Shown piece after piece: positions 20,101 through 27,935 of a DNA stretch of 64,000 nt. Each line of letters starts with the position of its first letter. Within the stretch, counting starts at the first letter, position 1. The position numbers were made by a program, and so were the translations under genes. Origin of the DNA: Ischnura elegans (Eukaryota; Arthropoda; Insecta; Odonata; Coenagrionidae); the NCBI RefSeq assembly GCF_921293095.1, contig NC_060259.1:28961812-29025811 (forward strand), given 5' to 3'. Under the pieces are notes generated by a model that was given only the letters and a program-made list of their open reading frames with translations, was not told the DNA's origin and ran no database searches.

Positions 20101-22940
20101 TAATATTTTCAGAATATAGTAAAAAAGAGACCCTTGGCATATCCCTAGAATATCAATTATTAATCTCAAAAAAAATATTTTGGGCGGATCCAGGTTAAGA
20201 TCAGCATTGAAGACTGCATCACCACCACCATTTTCCGATTTTTCTATCACCTTATCTTCATTGTCTCTGGAAGCTAAGGGGAGAAGCGACGATAGTTTCT
20301 TCAAAGATAAAAATCAACATTTGTGAGGTCACATTTTGCCATGCATTAGCAAGATTAAAAACCACATCTTATAGGTTTATTTACTTCAGGCATTTCTTAG
20401 TGTCATTACTTTTTACTGTCACTCTGCGCTAAAGATTCTTTTTATAATGTGATATTATGTATTGTTTCACACTCTGTCCTATTGGTTGTAAAAGTTGAGT
20501 GCAGTTAGTCGGCAAGAACATAACCTGTGCAAGATGGTCTTGATTTTAATATTTCCTCATTCGGGTGGCCAGGGTCATTGTCCGAAAGTAGTAGCATATG
20601 CAATCCCATGGTATTTTGCCAATTCAGTTCTTGTCAAGTTTCTTTATTATGTATTTCCATTTTAGCTCACAAATTTAATGTTTTATGCTTACATTTTTCA
20701 AGGCCTGACATCTGAAATCACAATTAAAAATTAAGATGGTACTGCACACTCTCACATTAAAACACGGCCAGTTTGCTATTCTCACGCGGTGAGAGGTAGA
20801 AGGGCTTAAGACTCGTGTTCACTGCACAGTGGTTAAGGCAGCACTAGCATAATAGAATCATGTCACTTGGTGTTATAGCTCTTAATGACAGCCTGACTCA
20901 TGCAGCGACGTGCCAAACACTGAGTTTAATCCGCTAATATTGACTTCGTTTGCTGGATGTAACAACAACATTACATTCACTGTGCACCTGCCTGATCTTA
21001 TTCTCTCAGATAACTTGTTTTACTTGCGGTCACGTAACCAAAGCTTCATGCAAATTATGAACTGACAAAGACCTACACGCATAATAATAAAACAAATACT
21101 TACTATGCATTGAAATATTTTTTAATTGATGAAATTACTTGTGTTAGCAGAAAGGGGGTTGCCAACCCTGCATGTCGGATTACTTGATGTGTCAGATTAC
21201 TGCAAGGCTGGATTGTACTCTATATTCATACATTAATGGAAAAAAATGTTAATATTTGTTTGGATTTTTTATCGCTTCAATCCATTGTGTTGAAAGACAT
21301 GGATATTTAATATAGATGTTCTAATGGGAAAAATAGGCTCTGTAACGCAGGTTTAACTGACTGTAATTGCATATGACACTTTCCATGGGTCTGAAACCTT
21401 CTGGTAAAAAGATTTAACCTAGTTGAAATTTGCATGAAATCATATGCACAGTTGATGCAATGAATTTTATCTTGAGAAGATGCTAGCAAAGAAATTTTTT
21501 AAATTTTTTTGTTGGAATGGAATAGGCCAAGGAAGTTGATGTACTTTCCACAAAAAGCATTGTATTTAATGGAGTAATTTTTTATGGATTTAAAGTAAAT
21601 CATCTTTCAATTTATATTTTAGGGTTTATATCTTCAATTCCATTATGATGCCCATAAGTTGGTTTATTTGAGCAATTTAAATAATTAGAATGTGGAGGTG
21701 GATAATCCTGGGCGTTAGTGACCCATCTTGTGGATATTCTCATTTAATTCACTCCTTTCAGGCTTCATTTTCTACAAGGATTTTTTTCGGGTTAATAATC
21801 ACATTCTTATACATGTAAAAGAGAATGTCTGTTCGCTTTGCGTTTCCATACTGATGCATGAATTGTGACCAAAGTTAGTATATAGGTACATCTCATGCTC
21901 CACAAGCCCGCAATTCTACTTCTGGTTGCATCAGGCATGCCATTTTTGTAATTTTTCTCATTTCCATTTGTTAAGTCGCATCATACAACTTCTTCAGTTG
22001 GACATCCTGCCTGGTAGGCACACCTTTTGACATGATCAAATGGAAAACATCACTCGAAAGGTACTACTCTTACCTGTTAATCCTCTTGGTGCAAACCTTT
22101 TTGCTGAGATATGCGTGCATACAACGTTTTTATTCTACTCACGTACATATGATGATTGATGTCTATGCACGCCGACTTTTTACCCCCAGTTATCTTGCTT
22201 TTTCCATGTACTACAGAAACTTGTCCTCACCTTTTTTCTGCCGTGTTTTCTTATCCCCTTATTTCCTACACTCTGAATTTATATTTATTAGGTAAGTATA
22301 TGTATACATTTACCATCACCATACATCCTTTGTTTCTTCAACTAAAATTCCTGCTATGTAACCTTGAATACCAAGTTTCCCACTTCTCCAGGTAGTATAT
22401 TCCTGAGCAACTCTGGGTGGCCTACTAGTATATTAATACAGTAATTCTGAATTATTTATCAAATTGAAATTTTGGTTGTGTAGTGAGTTTTATACTTAAT
22501 GACTCAACCATTAGAAATAGGGTGTGTTGCTTCAATTGAGCTACATATATATATATATATGCGAGGGTACTCCTAGTGTTTACCTCATCATGATACATAT
22601 TCAGTAATTTATTTTTATTTATTTGGGTATTACTGTGATGTTTCCTTACTTAAAGCACCTTTTTGTGTATGTGCTCCGATTTTTATGGTGAAGGAATCTC
22701 TGGGGCTGTGCTGAAATATTTATGGCATAAACTCAACCATCAGCTGAATTGTTAAATGTTGTATTTATGGTTATTCTCTTAAAAAATTCCTTGTCATTGT
22801 AGGAGGTGACTGAGCTGCAGGCTAAGCTGAGTCAGAAAGATAGAATGCTGTGGAGACTGACGAAAGTAGGCGCACCGGGGTTCGCTACACCCCGTGGATT
22901 AACTGTAAGAGGAAAAGAAAATTCCGGCGAGAAGAAATAA
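1913..22940 (+). CDS. HMMR: Hyaluronan-mediated motility receptor (HMMR/RHAMM) orthologue, 5' end missing
   Basis: HMMR is a long coiled-coil, microtubule- and spindle-associated protein that in vertebrates works with TPX2 and Aurora A in spindle assembly. Four coding exons are visible (1913-2127, 14458-15426, 17433-17670, 22803-22940). They join in matching phase (2+1, 2+1, 0) and give 1560 nt: 519 codons plus TAA. The first visible exon is Cys/Arg/Lys-rich, the second is almost all heptad coiled coil, and the last two hold the diagnostic C-terminal block [19 protein letters not shown], very close to the vertebrate HMMR C-terminus, followed by a leucine zipper and a basic tail containing a KEN motif. 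Vertebrate HMMR is about 720 residues, so the N-terminal exons lie off the window. The long introns carry many transposons, including an antisense LTR element. Orthology is firm from the C-terminal block; hyaluronan binding is not established. Confidence 0.85.
4659..4903. mobile_element. MITE with gtggcgtagcca ends
   Basis: The ~245-bp insertion has terminal inverted repeats gtggcgtagcca and tggctacgccac. The interior is C/G-homopolymer-rich near one end (ccccccg) and AT-rich in the middle. An inverted, diverged relative lies 360 bp downstream at 5262-5500. No coding capacity. Family name unknown to me. Confidence 0.6.
5262..5500. mobile_element. Second MITE of the gtggcgtagcca family, inverted
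   Basis: Read on the opposite strand this matches 4659-4903 over most of its length: the ggaattttgtt, gggggatccaaaaccaggggg and gtaaattcatgattttt blocks are all shared, and one end is ctacgccactgg. The other end is less well preserved. Together the two copies could fold as a long hairpin within the nested hAT. Confidence 0.55.
5977..6440. other. HMMR intron, nothing recognised
   Basis: Unique-looking AT-rich intronic sequence between the hAT nest and the LTR retrotransposon. No exon, repeat end or motif stands out. Confidence 0.4.
6441..6693 (-). repeat. 3' LTR
   Basis: 253 bp, starts tgtgggagaa and ends gaatggtgccaca on the + strand. Compared with the other LTR it has three substitutions (near 6470, 6645 and 6680). 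A TATA-like tatttatata and an inverted AATAAAG are present, both in the orientation expected for minus-strand transcription. Confidence 0.95.
6736..9992 (-). pseudogene. pol: pol pseudogene (protease, RT, RNase H, integrase)
   Basis: On the minus strand from 9992 downwards: protease, with the active-site triad reading NTG instead of DTG (FLVNTGSDL, ~9725); a frame change just after it (~9715); reverse transcriptase ([20 protein letters not shown], then SVLDLVKAY), a frame change with about 20 nt missing near 8945 between RT blocks, then YVDDIL near 8865; a frame change near 8505; RNase H ([15 protein letters not shown], ~8410) with an in-frame TAA at 8269-8271; then an intact 445-codon integrase reading to 6736. 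The integrase keeps HX3H...CX2C and a DD35E triad ([20 protein letters not shown]). The lesions are described only as seen; the protein cannot be produced as one chain. Confidence 0.92.
9818..10741 (-). CDS. gag: Gag of CsRn1-clade retrotransposon
   Basis: An open 307-codon frame starting at the first ATG after the primer site. It begins with a short coiled coil ([18 protein letters not shown]), then the Gag core with [20 protein letters not shown], and ends with a CX2HX9CX3C zinc finger ([10 protein letters not shown]...CTTPC) in place of the CCHC knuckle. The protease frame overlaps it in the -1 frame, consistent with programmed frameshifting in the intact family (inference). This is the only large reading frame besides integrase still open, and it could in principle supply Gag. 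Confidence 0.9.
   Translation of the reverse strand: MEELQRQLTLFKQENEELQQKTQLATHANAGELDEHQTTRTLGVHHVTPKLPPFWPENPIVWFAQVEAQFAPSGITQDATQYGYVASHLDSRWAAEIQDILTNPPSEGWYLRLKEDLIRHLSLSEEKRVRQLLTEEEVGEWTPSQFLRHLCNLAGATKVQDNLLRTLWLQCLPAAVQAILQVQLNLPLDEVAKLADRIIEVSSPSVPAGICAATSTPTNDPIASLTKQLQNLSQQVAALQLSSRCNHRRSWSHGRYYTADHSRSLAPHSSSSSSAVRVCWYHQKFGKKARCCTTPCSYEAENTNGSC
10797..10814 (-). promoter_or_regulatory. tRNA-Trp primer-binding site
   Basis: One base inside the 5' LTR, the minus strand reads TGGTGACCCCGACGTGAT, an 18-nt exact complement of the 3' end of eukaryotic tRNA-Trp including CCA. tRNA-Trp priming is characteristic of the CsRn1 clade. Confidence 0.93.
10816..11068 (-). repeat. 5' LTR
   Basis: 253 bp, 98.8% identical to the LTR at 6441-6693. 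It is followed on the + strand by the attc target duplication at 11069-11072. Confidence 0.95.
11685..12604. mobile_element. Tigger/pogo-like non-autonomous element
   Basis: The 920-bp element has ends caggcggtcctcgacttt and aaagtcagggaccgcctg and a TA target duplication (11683-11684, 12605-12606). CAGG ends with TA duplication are typical of Tigger/pogo elements. Internally both ends contain repeated gactttcgtac words. No transposase is visible. A reverse-oriented copy lies at 23563-24448. The tandem copy of the flanking DNA at 12795-12810 lacks the element and serves as an empty site. Confidence 0.88.
12605..13387. repeat. 198-bp tandem duplication, second unit split by a solo LTR
   Basis: Unit 1 is 12605-12802. 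Unit 2 starts at 12803 with the same tactctgtgaaatttctgg, runs to 12977, is interrupted by an LTR (12978-13364), and resumes at 13369 with ccaagttgatataagat. The units are over 90% identical, with a few substitutions. The duplication therefore predates the solo LTR. Confidence 0.9.
12978..13364 (+). mobile_element. Solo LTR, 387 bp
   Basis: It starts TGTAATAGTC and ends GGACTAACA, with a perfect 4-bp target duplication ttgg at 12974-12977 and 13365-13368. The upstream tandem unit shows the uninterrupted site (aatttggctaagttgat, ~12774-12790). Signals fit + orientation: ggggataaaagc (TATA-like, ~13201) and aataaactttac (poly(A), ~13280). It is GC-richer than its surroundings. No internal retroviral sequence remains, as expected after LTR-LTR recombination. 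The superfamily is probably Ty3/gypsy, from the 4-bp duplication. Confidence 0.87.
13388..14449. other. HMMR intron, nothing recognised
   Basis: AT-rich intronic sequence ending at the acceptor of the coiled-coil exon. No repeat ends or coding motif recognised. Confidence 0.4.
14458..15426 (+). CDS. HMMR: HMMR coiled-coil exon
   Basis: A 969-bp exon with acceptor tttttcag at 14450-14457 and donor gtgtgt at 15427. It encodes about 320 residues of near-continuous heptads (for example [20 protein letters not shown]). Towards the end is an acidic/serine patch, [13 protein letters not shown], that breaks the coil. It starts with the third base of a codon and ends with two bases of the next, matching both neighbours. 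Confidence 0.85.
15427..17432. other. HMMR intron, 2006 bp
   Basis: GT at the start and AG at the end. AT-rich with no recognised element; no exon-like conserved stretch seen. Confidence 0.5.
17433..17670 (+). CDS. HMMR: HMMR exon with conserved LGHQN-KQKIK block
   Basis: Acceptor ctttttcag at 17424-17432; donor GTAAGT at 17671. The exon encodes [18 protein letters not shown] and then [18 protein letters not shown], which line up with the C-terminal region of vertebrate HMMR including its first hyaluronan-binding basic motif. In the BX7B spacing the ninth residue is Gln rather than a basic residue; a shifted BX7B (K-IKYLVQL-K) remains. The exon ends in phase 0. Confidence 0.9.
18250..18420 (-). 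pseudogene. Penelope-like reverse transcriptase fragment
   Basis: On the minus strand, [14 protein letters not shown] then [17 protein letters not shown] match the N-terminal RT block of Penelope-like elements (family form FDVTxLFTSVP). The catalytic Asp is replaced by His, and only about 55 residues match clearly, so this is a dead fragment in the last HMMR intron. Flanking sequence on its upstream side (~18430-18510) may extend the match. Confidence 0.6.
18686..19076. mobile_element. hAT (ggatcc family) terminal fragments
   Basis: Two outward-facing ends, atcatggatccatccatcc (~18716) and ggatggatggatccatgat (~18846), surround ~110 bp of unrelated DNA. From 18903 to 19076 the sequence is a reverse-orientation copy of 47970-48135 (shared: caggcaatacaacaatgca; ccagatcaaaaagtactact on the + strand here). 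These are relics of the family seen intact at 3618-5798. Confidence 0.6.
19077..20037. other. HMMR intron, nothing recognised
   Basis: An open frame at 19203-19424 has no recognisable motif or splice context. AT content rises after 19450. No repeat ends identified. Confidence 0.4.
20038..20190. repeat. Small inverted-repeat element, 153 bp
   Basis: Bounded by gatccgccca (20038-20047) and its inverted copy tgggcggatc (20181-20190). Just inside is the perfect palindrome tgtgacat-tt-atgtcaca... (~20049-20066). It could be a very short MITE; no target duplication is evident. Confidence 0.35.
20191..22802. other. HMMR last intron, remainder
   Basis: AT-rich, with a short (AT)n microsatellite at 22544-22560. 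No exon or transposon end was recognised. It ends with the acceptor tcattgtag of the terminal HMMR exon. Confidence 0.4.
22803..22940 (+). CDS. HMMR: HMMR terminal exon
   Basis: The acceptor tcattgtag ends at 22802 and TAA is at 22938-22940. It encodes 45 residues: a last leucine-zipper turn ([16 protein letters not shown]), then a basic tail with FATPRGL and GKENSGEKK. The KEN motif has a counterpart in the vertebrate HMMR tail and could act as an APC/C degron (inference). The second vertebrate basic hyaluronan-binding motif is not conserved. Confidence 0.85.
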   Translation, partial: EVTELQAKLSQKDRMLWRLTKVGAPGFATPRGLTVRGKENSGEKK

Positions 22941-23345
22941 TTGACTGGATATTATCAAAGAAATAGCCTTTAGGCTATGAACCAAAGGATATTTTTTATC
23001 TTATATGATCTGATGTAATAAGATGTATGGAAGATCATTACTGTGATAAACTGGCTAGTCTCTCGGTGCTGCATTTTAAGTGTTTATTCATAAATGTAAC
23101 TGTTTTTTTTAAATTGAATGCCATTGAATAGTCTAAATAACTTTGAACCAAAAAGGCATTGACATACGGTGTTACGTTAGTTAAATTTTCATTGGTTTTT
23201 CACATGTGTTCTTTCTAGGCTATAGTGGTTATTTTATGACATGAGAGGCCATCAGTATTTTTTCCATTGTAATGGAATGTTTTTTTCCTCTCATGATGTT
23301 CTGAAATTTTAGTATGTAATTTTTTCATGTTTTGCAAAATATTGC

Positions 23346-23351
23346 AATAAA
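23346..23351 (+). promoter_or_regulatory. HMMR: HMMR poly(A) signal AATAAA
   Basis: A canonical AATAAA lies about 405 bp after the HMMR stop, followed by an A-rich and T-rich stretch. It is the first canonical hexamer after the stop in a suitable context. Confidence 0.7.
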
Positions 23352-23562
23352 GCCCTTAAAAAAGCTCCTCGTATTTTTATTTTTGAGGCATGGTAGTTTC
23401 TCGATTATCTACTGTTTAAAGATTTGCTTGATTATTCACCTATCTGTCGCGAAGCAAATGATTCTTAGGTGGACATTCTAGCTCATTGATCCCTTATAAT
23501 AATCCATATACTTGACCAATGTGTCAGTGATAAGTGTGTAATTACAATGGTATGGTAATATA

Positions 23563-24448
23563 CAGGCAGTCGCCGACTTTTGTACACATTACGTTCCGTG
23601 AAAATGTGAACGTAAGACGAACCATTGAGCTACATACTAATTCGGGGTTATGTTCCAAAAGAGTAAAAATTCATGCCGAAGTCATATTTTTATTAACTAA
23701 TGTTTAATAATGATTAAATAAAATTCCTTGCATTACGTAATTTCTTTTGAAAATATGCAGAAAATGTAAATATAAGTTATAAAAACAAGAATTCCGTTGG
23801 GTACAGAGTGAAACTTCCTCTTCCTGTTTAGTTGACATTCCAATTAAAATTTCCACTGTAAATTAGAAGACATTAAGAAGCATAATGAAATGTAGTTTCT
23901 GAACCCTCACTCTTGATACCTTTATTTTTTTTTTCATCAAAATTCCTCGGCGGGTGACATCTCGTCACAGCATATCTTTCGCATATTTTTCGTACGGAAT
24001 GCAGATGACATTTAATGCAGTATCGTTGCTGAAGGTGTACGAATCTTACTCGAATTAAACAATACTCAAAGGGAAAAACACTTATGCATAGTAAGAACTT
24101 TCATTTCTTAATTTTATTGAAAGCCATTTGATGGTGTCGAGTCAACTTTTTTGAAAAATATCTCCAATGAAGGCTAAACTACAGTTTCTTATTCTCTTGA
24201 TAAAGCAGTCTCTCAAAAAAAGTCTGCTTGATTAGAGTCAACACTGCCCTCAATCATACACATTCATAATGTCCATATGTACTGCCATGTGAAACAGTTG
24301 AATGTAGGAATGCGCAGTGAACATCGTGGGAACTTCAAATAATTGCGTAAACGTTTGAAAGTCCAAATTTAGTGTTCGAAAGTCAAGTGAAAGGTGCCCA
24401 ATTATATCATATGAAAGTGTGAATTGTATGTAAGTTAAGGAATTCCTG
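23563..24448. mobile_element. Tigger/pogo-like non-autonomous element, second copy
   Basis: 886 bp, starts caggcagtcgccgactttt, ends ttaaggaattcctg, with TA on both sides (23561-23562, 24449-24450). It is an inverted, diverged relative of 11685-12604: the caagtgaaaggtgccca block here is the reverse of tggacaccttttacttg there. It lies in the spacer between HMMR and MBD4. No coding capacity. Confidence 0.8.
23891..24016 (+). repeat. 126-bp exact direct repeat, copy 1 (inside the MITE)
   Basis: Runs from tgtagtttctgaaccctcac to gatgacatttaat. Every base, including a run of ten T, matches 25005-25130. This copy sits in its natural context within the Tigger-like element. Confidence 0.93.
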
Positions 24449-25004
24449 TACTCTTAAATTGCACCTCTATTGGCTATACTTTCTCAAGTCTTGAATCAGT
24501 ATTCATTTATTTATCCACCCCACCTTGTTAACTCTGGTCCATTTGTCAATACGCAGAAGCATTCATGATACTTAGTAGCCTCAGTACTCAAGAATCAATT
24601 TATTTTACATGGATTCATACATACGCCATCTTTTTTGTTCAGGAGTCAACCAGCACCCAGACTCCATAGTATCTATGAATATAATGCATAGATATTCATT
24701 TCCCAAACTTTGGAATACTTCAAGAAAATGTCATATTTAGAAATTTAGGCCAAATATCATAATGCCCTGATCTCTCGGAAGCTGAAAATTGATGGAGCTT
24801 ATATGCTTACTAATTGGTGCACTAAAATTATTTTTCATCCTGTCAGTGTCTCAGGTTACTGTTAAATTTAATCTTCGACTATCATTGTCCTAGCCAGTCC
24901 TTTAAAATCTCACCTGCTCTTGATTTCCTACCCTTCTCTCTATTATCTGCCTATTTTCATAATTTTTTTGGGCTTTCTCGTTCAGCAGGTAAGTTGATTG
25001 ATTC

Positions 25005-25130
25005 TGTAGTTTCTGAACCCTCACTCTTGATACCTTTATTTTTTTTTTCATCAAAATTCCTCGGCGGGTGACATCTCGTCACAGCATATCTTTCGCATAT
25101 TTTTCGTACGGAATGCAGATGACATTTAAT
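25005..25130 (+). repeat. 126-bp exact direct repeat, copy 2 (isolated)
   Basis: Identical to 23891-24016 over 126 bp, 1114 bp downstream, but without the rest of the element and without inverted ends. Looks like a templated insertion or an assembly artefact. Confidence 0.93.
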
Positions 25131-27000
25131 CTCAATTCAATCTTTAAAGTGCAAACTTTGTATTTTCCTCACTTACATGAGATTATCTATGTGAAGTTTC
25201 TAACAACTTTCCCAGAGTCGACTTCTTAAAGAATATTCTAATAAACTTGAGTCATGAATTGTCTTTTTTGTGCTGGGAAAATTTTTTTCTGGATCAAATA
25301 TATTATCTTCCTTAGCATGTAAAAAAATATGTTTATCCTCTAATTAAATTAATTTAAGTAATTAAACTAGGAATTAAACTCACTATAGCAGATTTTCCAG
25401 TTGGCTGGGAAAGCATTATTGGACAGGAGAATCTTAAACTGTCTGATGACAGGGTAATTCAATCGTTTTCAAATGGGAAAGGGGCAGAATATAACATGCA
25501 CTTAATCACTTTTGTCAAACCATTATAAAGGATGGTGAATCTAAATGTCTTAATAGCCATACCAAGGGCAGACTTTGTCCCACTGGGAGGGTATTTTACA
25601 GACATGAACAGGTGAAGTTAACTCTAATGGCATAAGTGTTGAACATGAGTTTTCATTCCAAAGCAGTGGTATTCAATTGAACATTTTGCTCTACGGAAAA
25701 CACGTGCAAACCCGCTCTCAATTCATCCTTGTGCTCAATTTTTTCCTCTTGGTACGAAGGAAATATTCAGTCATCCTAACACACAGTGGCTCTCTCTCTC
25801 TTAGAGATCAGTCACCCAAGACAGTTCTGTCCTTTCGTTAAGAAGGTAATCCTATTTGGTTTCCCAGACAAGGTCTTTCAATGAATGTGGGCTCCAGGTA
25901 AGACCACAGCACTGGAAGCACATGCACTTAAGTAAACTTATAAAGAATTCTGATCACTGCCAAAGATGCCTACTAAGAGGTTACAAGACAAATTTTGCTT
26001 AAATTTTATATACAGTAGGGGTGACCTTATTTTAAACCAATTAGCTTAACCTTGAATTGATCTTGCCCACTCCGTGTGTGACTCACTCTTATTGCACCAT
26101 AACTCTGTGTGCCATACCTCCATGCGACTTTCCTCGGTCCACTACATACTGTGTGTCTTAGGTAGTTCAGTTCCTTTGTAATTCAATTCATTTTTCCCAA
26201 AGCTTCTCAAAATATCACCAAGAGATCAAATAAACCTCCAGGAAATGAGATGCATGAAATTATGTTCCTAAATAATAATATGCAAGAGAAATAAAAATAT
26301 CATTATTAAACTGAAAATTTCAAGTATTACATGAGAATATTTCGCTCTGAGCTCTACCTCTAGGTACCCACTCTCTTGTCTCCTCTATAAATTACCCCTC
26401 ATTTCTCCCTTTCATCCCCCCTCTATCCCGAAACCCCCTGCGTCGTAACAGATGTATGGAGTCACATGGACCATCACAGGATAGGGGGCGTCCATTAATT
26501 ACGTGTTTTGTTAAGTTTTCAGTTAAAATAGTAATTTTGCTCTTTAATATTCCCACAGACGGGTTAGTTCGAAAAAATCATCCTGAGTGAAACGTTATCA
26601 ATTTGAACGAATGTACATAATGTACTGTAAATACAAATAGTTTCGTTCTCGTTGTCCCCTAAATCGTCCATACTATGAAATATTTGCTAAGTTTTACATT
26701 TCACCTCTTTGTATGAGCGCCAAGGCCAAGGTGAGAGTGGCGTCGCTGAGTGGCCGCTTTTCGAACTAACAATCCTGACAATATCTTAAACAAAAACATA
26801 ATTCTCGCCGCCTCGCAATTTTATTGTCGGGTTACGAAAAGTGAAATCATATAAGTACTGTGGAAATGGAGAGTCTGGAGGATTTCAAAATCTGCATCAA
26901 CATTCCTACTAAACCTTACTGTCAGCGTAAAATGCTACTTGTAGTCTATAATTATTAAGGAAATCAGTCTTAATACGCTTCATCCTCGCAAAGCATGAAG
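25131..27000. other. HMMR-MBD4 spacer
   Basis: Mostly nothing recognised. At 26485-26510 agggggcgtccattaattac resembles one end of a common arthropod inverted-repeat element, but no partner end was found. The final part probably includes the MBD4 promoter. Confidence 0.35.
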
Positions 27001-27094
27001 GCCTTCACCGCGAAGATATGTAAAAATATTTACATCTCGCTGCCGACCATCTATGAAGTACTTCCTTATTAAGTAGCTACGTAGCTTGAAGCTG
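27001..27094 (+). other. Candidate 5' non-coding exon of MBD4
   Basis: A strong donor, gctg|GTGAGT, at 27094/27095 lies 460 bp before the MBD4 ATG, and an acceptor ctag at 27551-27554 lies five bases before that ATG. The short upstream ATG near 27055 runs quickly into TAG. This is splice-signal inference only; the exon's left limit is arbitrary. Confidence 0.3.
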
Positions 27095-27226
27095 GTGAGT
27101 ATTAATGATTGCATTTCAGTTAAAATTCTCTAGTGTTTGGTACTTAGATACAGGTGCAACATTTTAATGGCAGTGTTTTTATATATATGTATGTAATGTC
27201 TTGAGGAAAGCGCACTAAGCGATAAT

Positions 27227-27436
27227 ATGTATGTGGCCGATCTAGGAGAACGGACAAAAATAACTCTTAGAAAAACACAGAAACACATAAAGAAGGACAC
27301 TCACAAAAAAGTTTTCAAGATAGCGGGTCAACCCGCAGAAACGTCTGAAAACTTTTTTGTGAGTGTCCTTCTTTATGTGTTTCTGTGTTTTTCTAAGTGT
27401 TATTTTTGTCCGTTCTCCTCAATCGGCCACATACAT
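27227..27436. repeat. Near-perfect palindrome, 91-bp arms
   Basis: Arms 27227-27317 and 27346-27436 match at 88 of 91 positions when one is inverted; the 28-bp spacer (27318-27345) itself contains GCGGGT-ca-ACCCGC followed by AGAAACGTC. The spacer resembles a hammerhead ribozyme stem II plus its GAAAC strand, and the arm sequence ends next to an AT microsatellite. It may be an inverted pair of Penelope/retrozyme ends (inference). It lies in the putative first MBD4 intron and would form a strong hairpin if transcribed. Confidence 0.85.
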
Positions 27437-27448
27437 ATATTTATATAT

Positions 27449-27487
<39 letters not shown>

Positions 27488-27499
27488 TATATATATATA
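27437..27499. repeat. (AT)n microsatellite
   Basis: About 60 bp of almost pure AT/TA dinucleotides directly abutting the right arm of the palindrome. Confidence 0.9.
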
Positions 27500-27559
27500 C
27501 AATAATATGTTACTCTATGTAGAGGAATAAAGGTGCCTTAAACGTTATTCCTAGGGGAT

Positions 27560-27935
27560 ATGCTACCCACGACTGACAAGACTCGGGAACCTCGAAGCGA
27601 TGGCGATGGAGTTGCAGGCGTGGACCATGGAGGAATTATTCCTTCATATCCTTTAGAGAGGGATGTTTATGATGTCCTTGGTCATTTGTCTCATGGAGTT
27701 CACGAAGACCCACTGGTGGAGGAAAGAACTGTATCTACTCGAAAAAGAGCCTCTAATACTGCTTTAAAGAAAAGCACTTATTTCCAGAGTCATCAGCAAA
27801 GCGGACCTTTACTGAAACTATCCAAAGGAATTCCTTGGACCCCTCCTAAGTCTCCCTATAATCTAATTCAAGAGAATTTATTCAGTCATCCTTGGAAATT
27901 GTTGGTTGCAACTATCTTTTTGAACAAAACAGCGG
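27560..27935 (+). CDS. MBD4: MBD4 exon 1 (coding)
   Basis: ATG at 27560; donor GTAAGT at 27936. It encodes the polar N-terminus and the start of the glycosylase fold ([28 protein letters not shown]). One base (G) carries over to the next exon. A 5' acceptor at 27553-27554 leaves open a short upstream extension. Confidence 0.85.

Noticed and set aside
27437-27499. (AT)n run as a promoter TATA region for MBD4
   Set aside because: It is a simple microsatellite beside a palindrome; length and purity argue against a core promoter.
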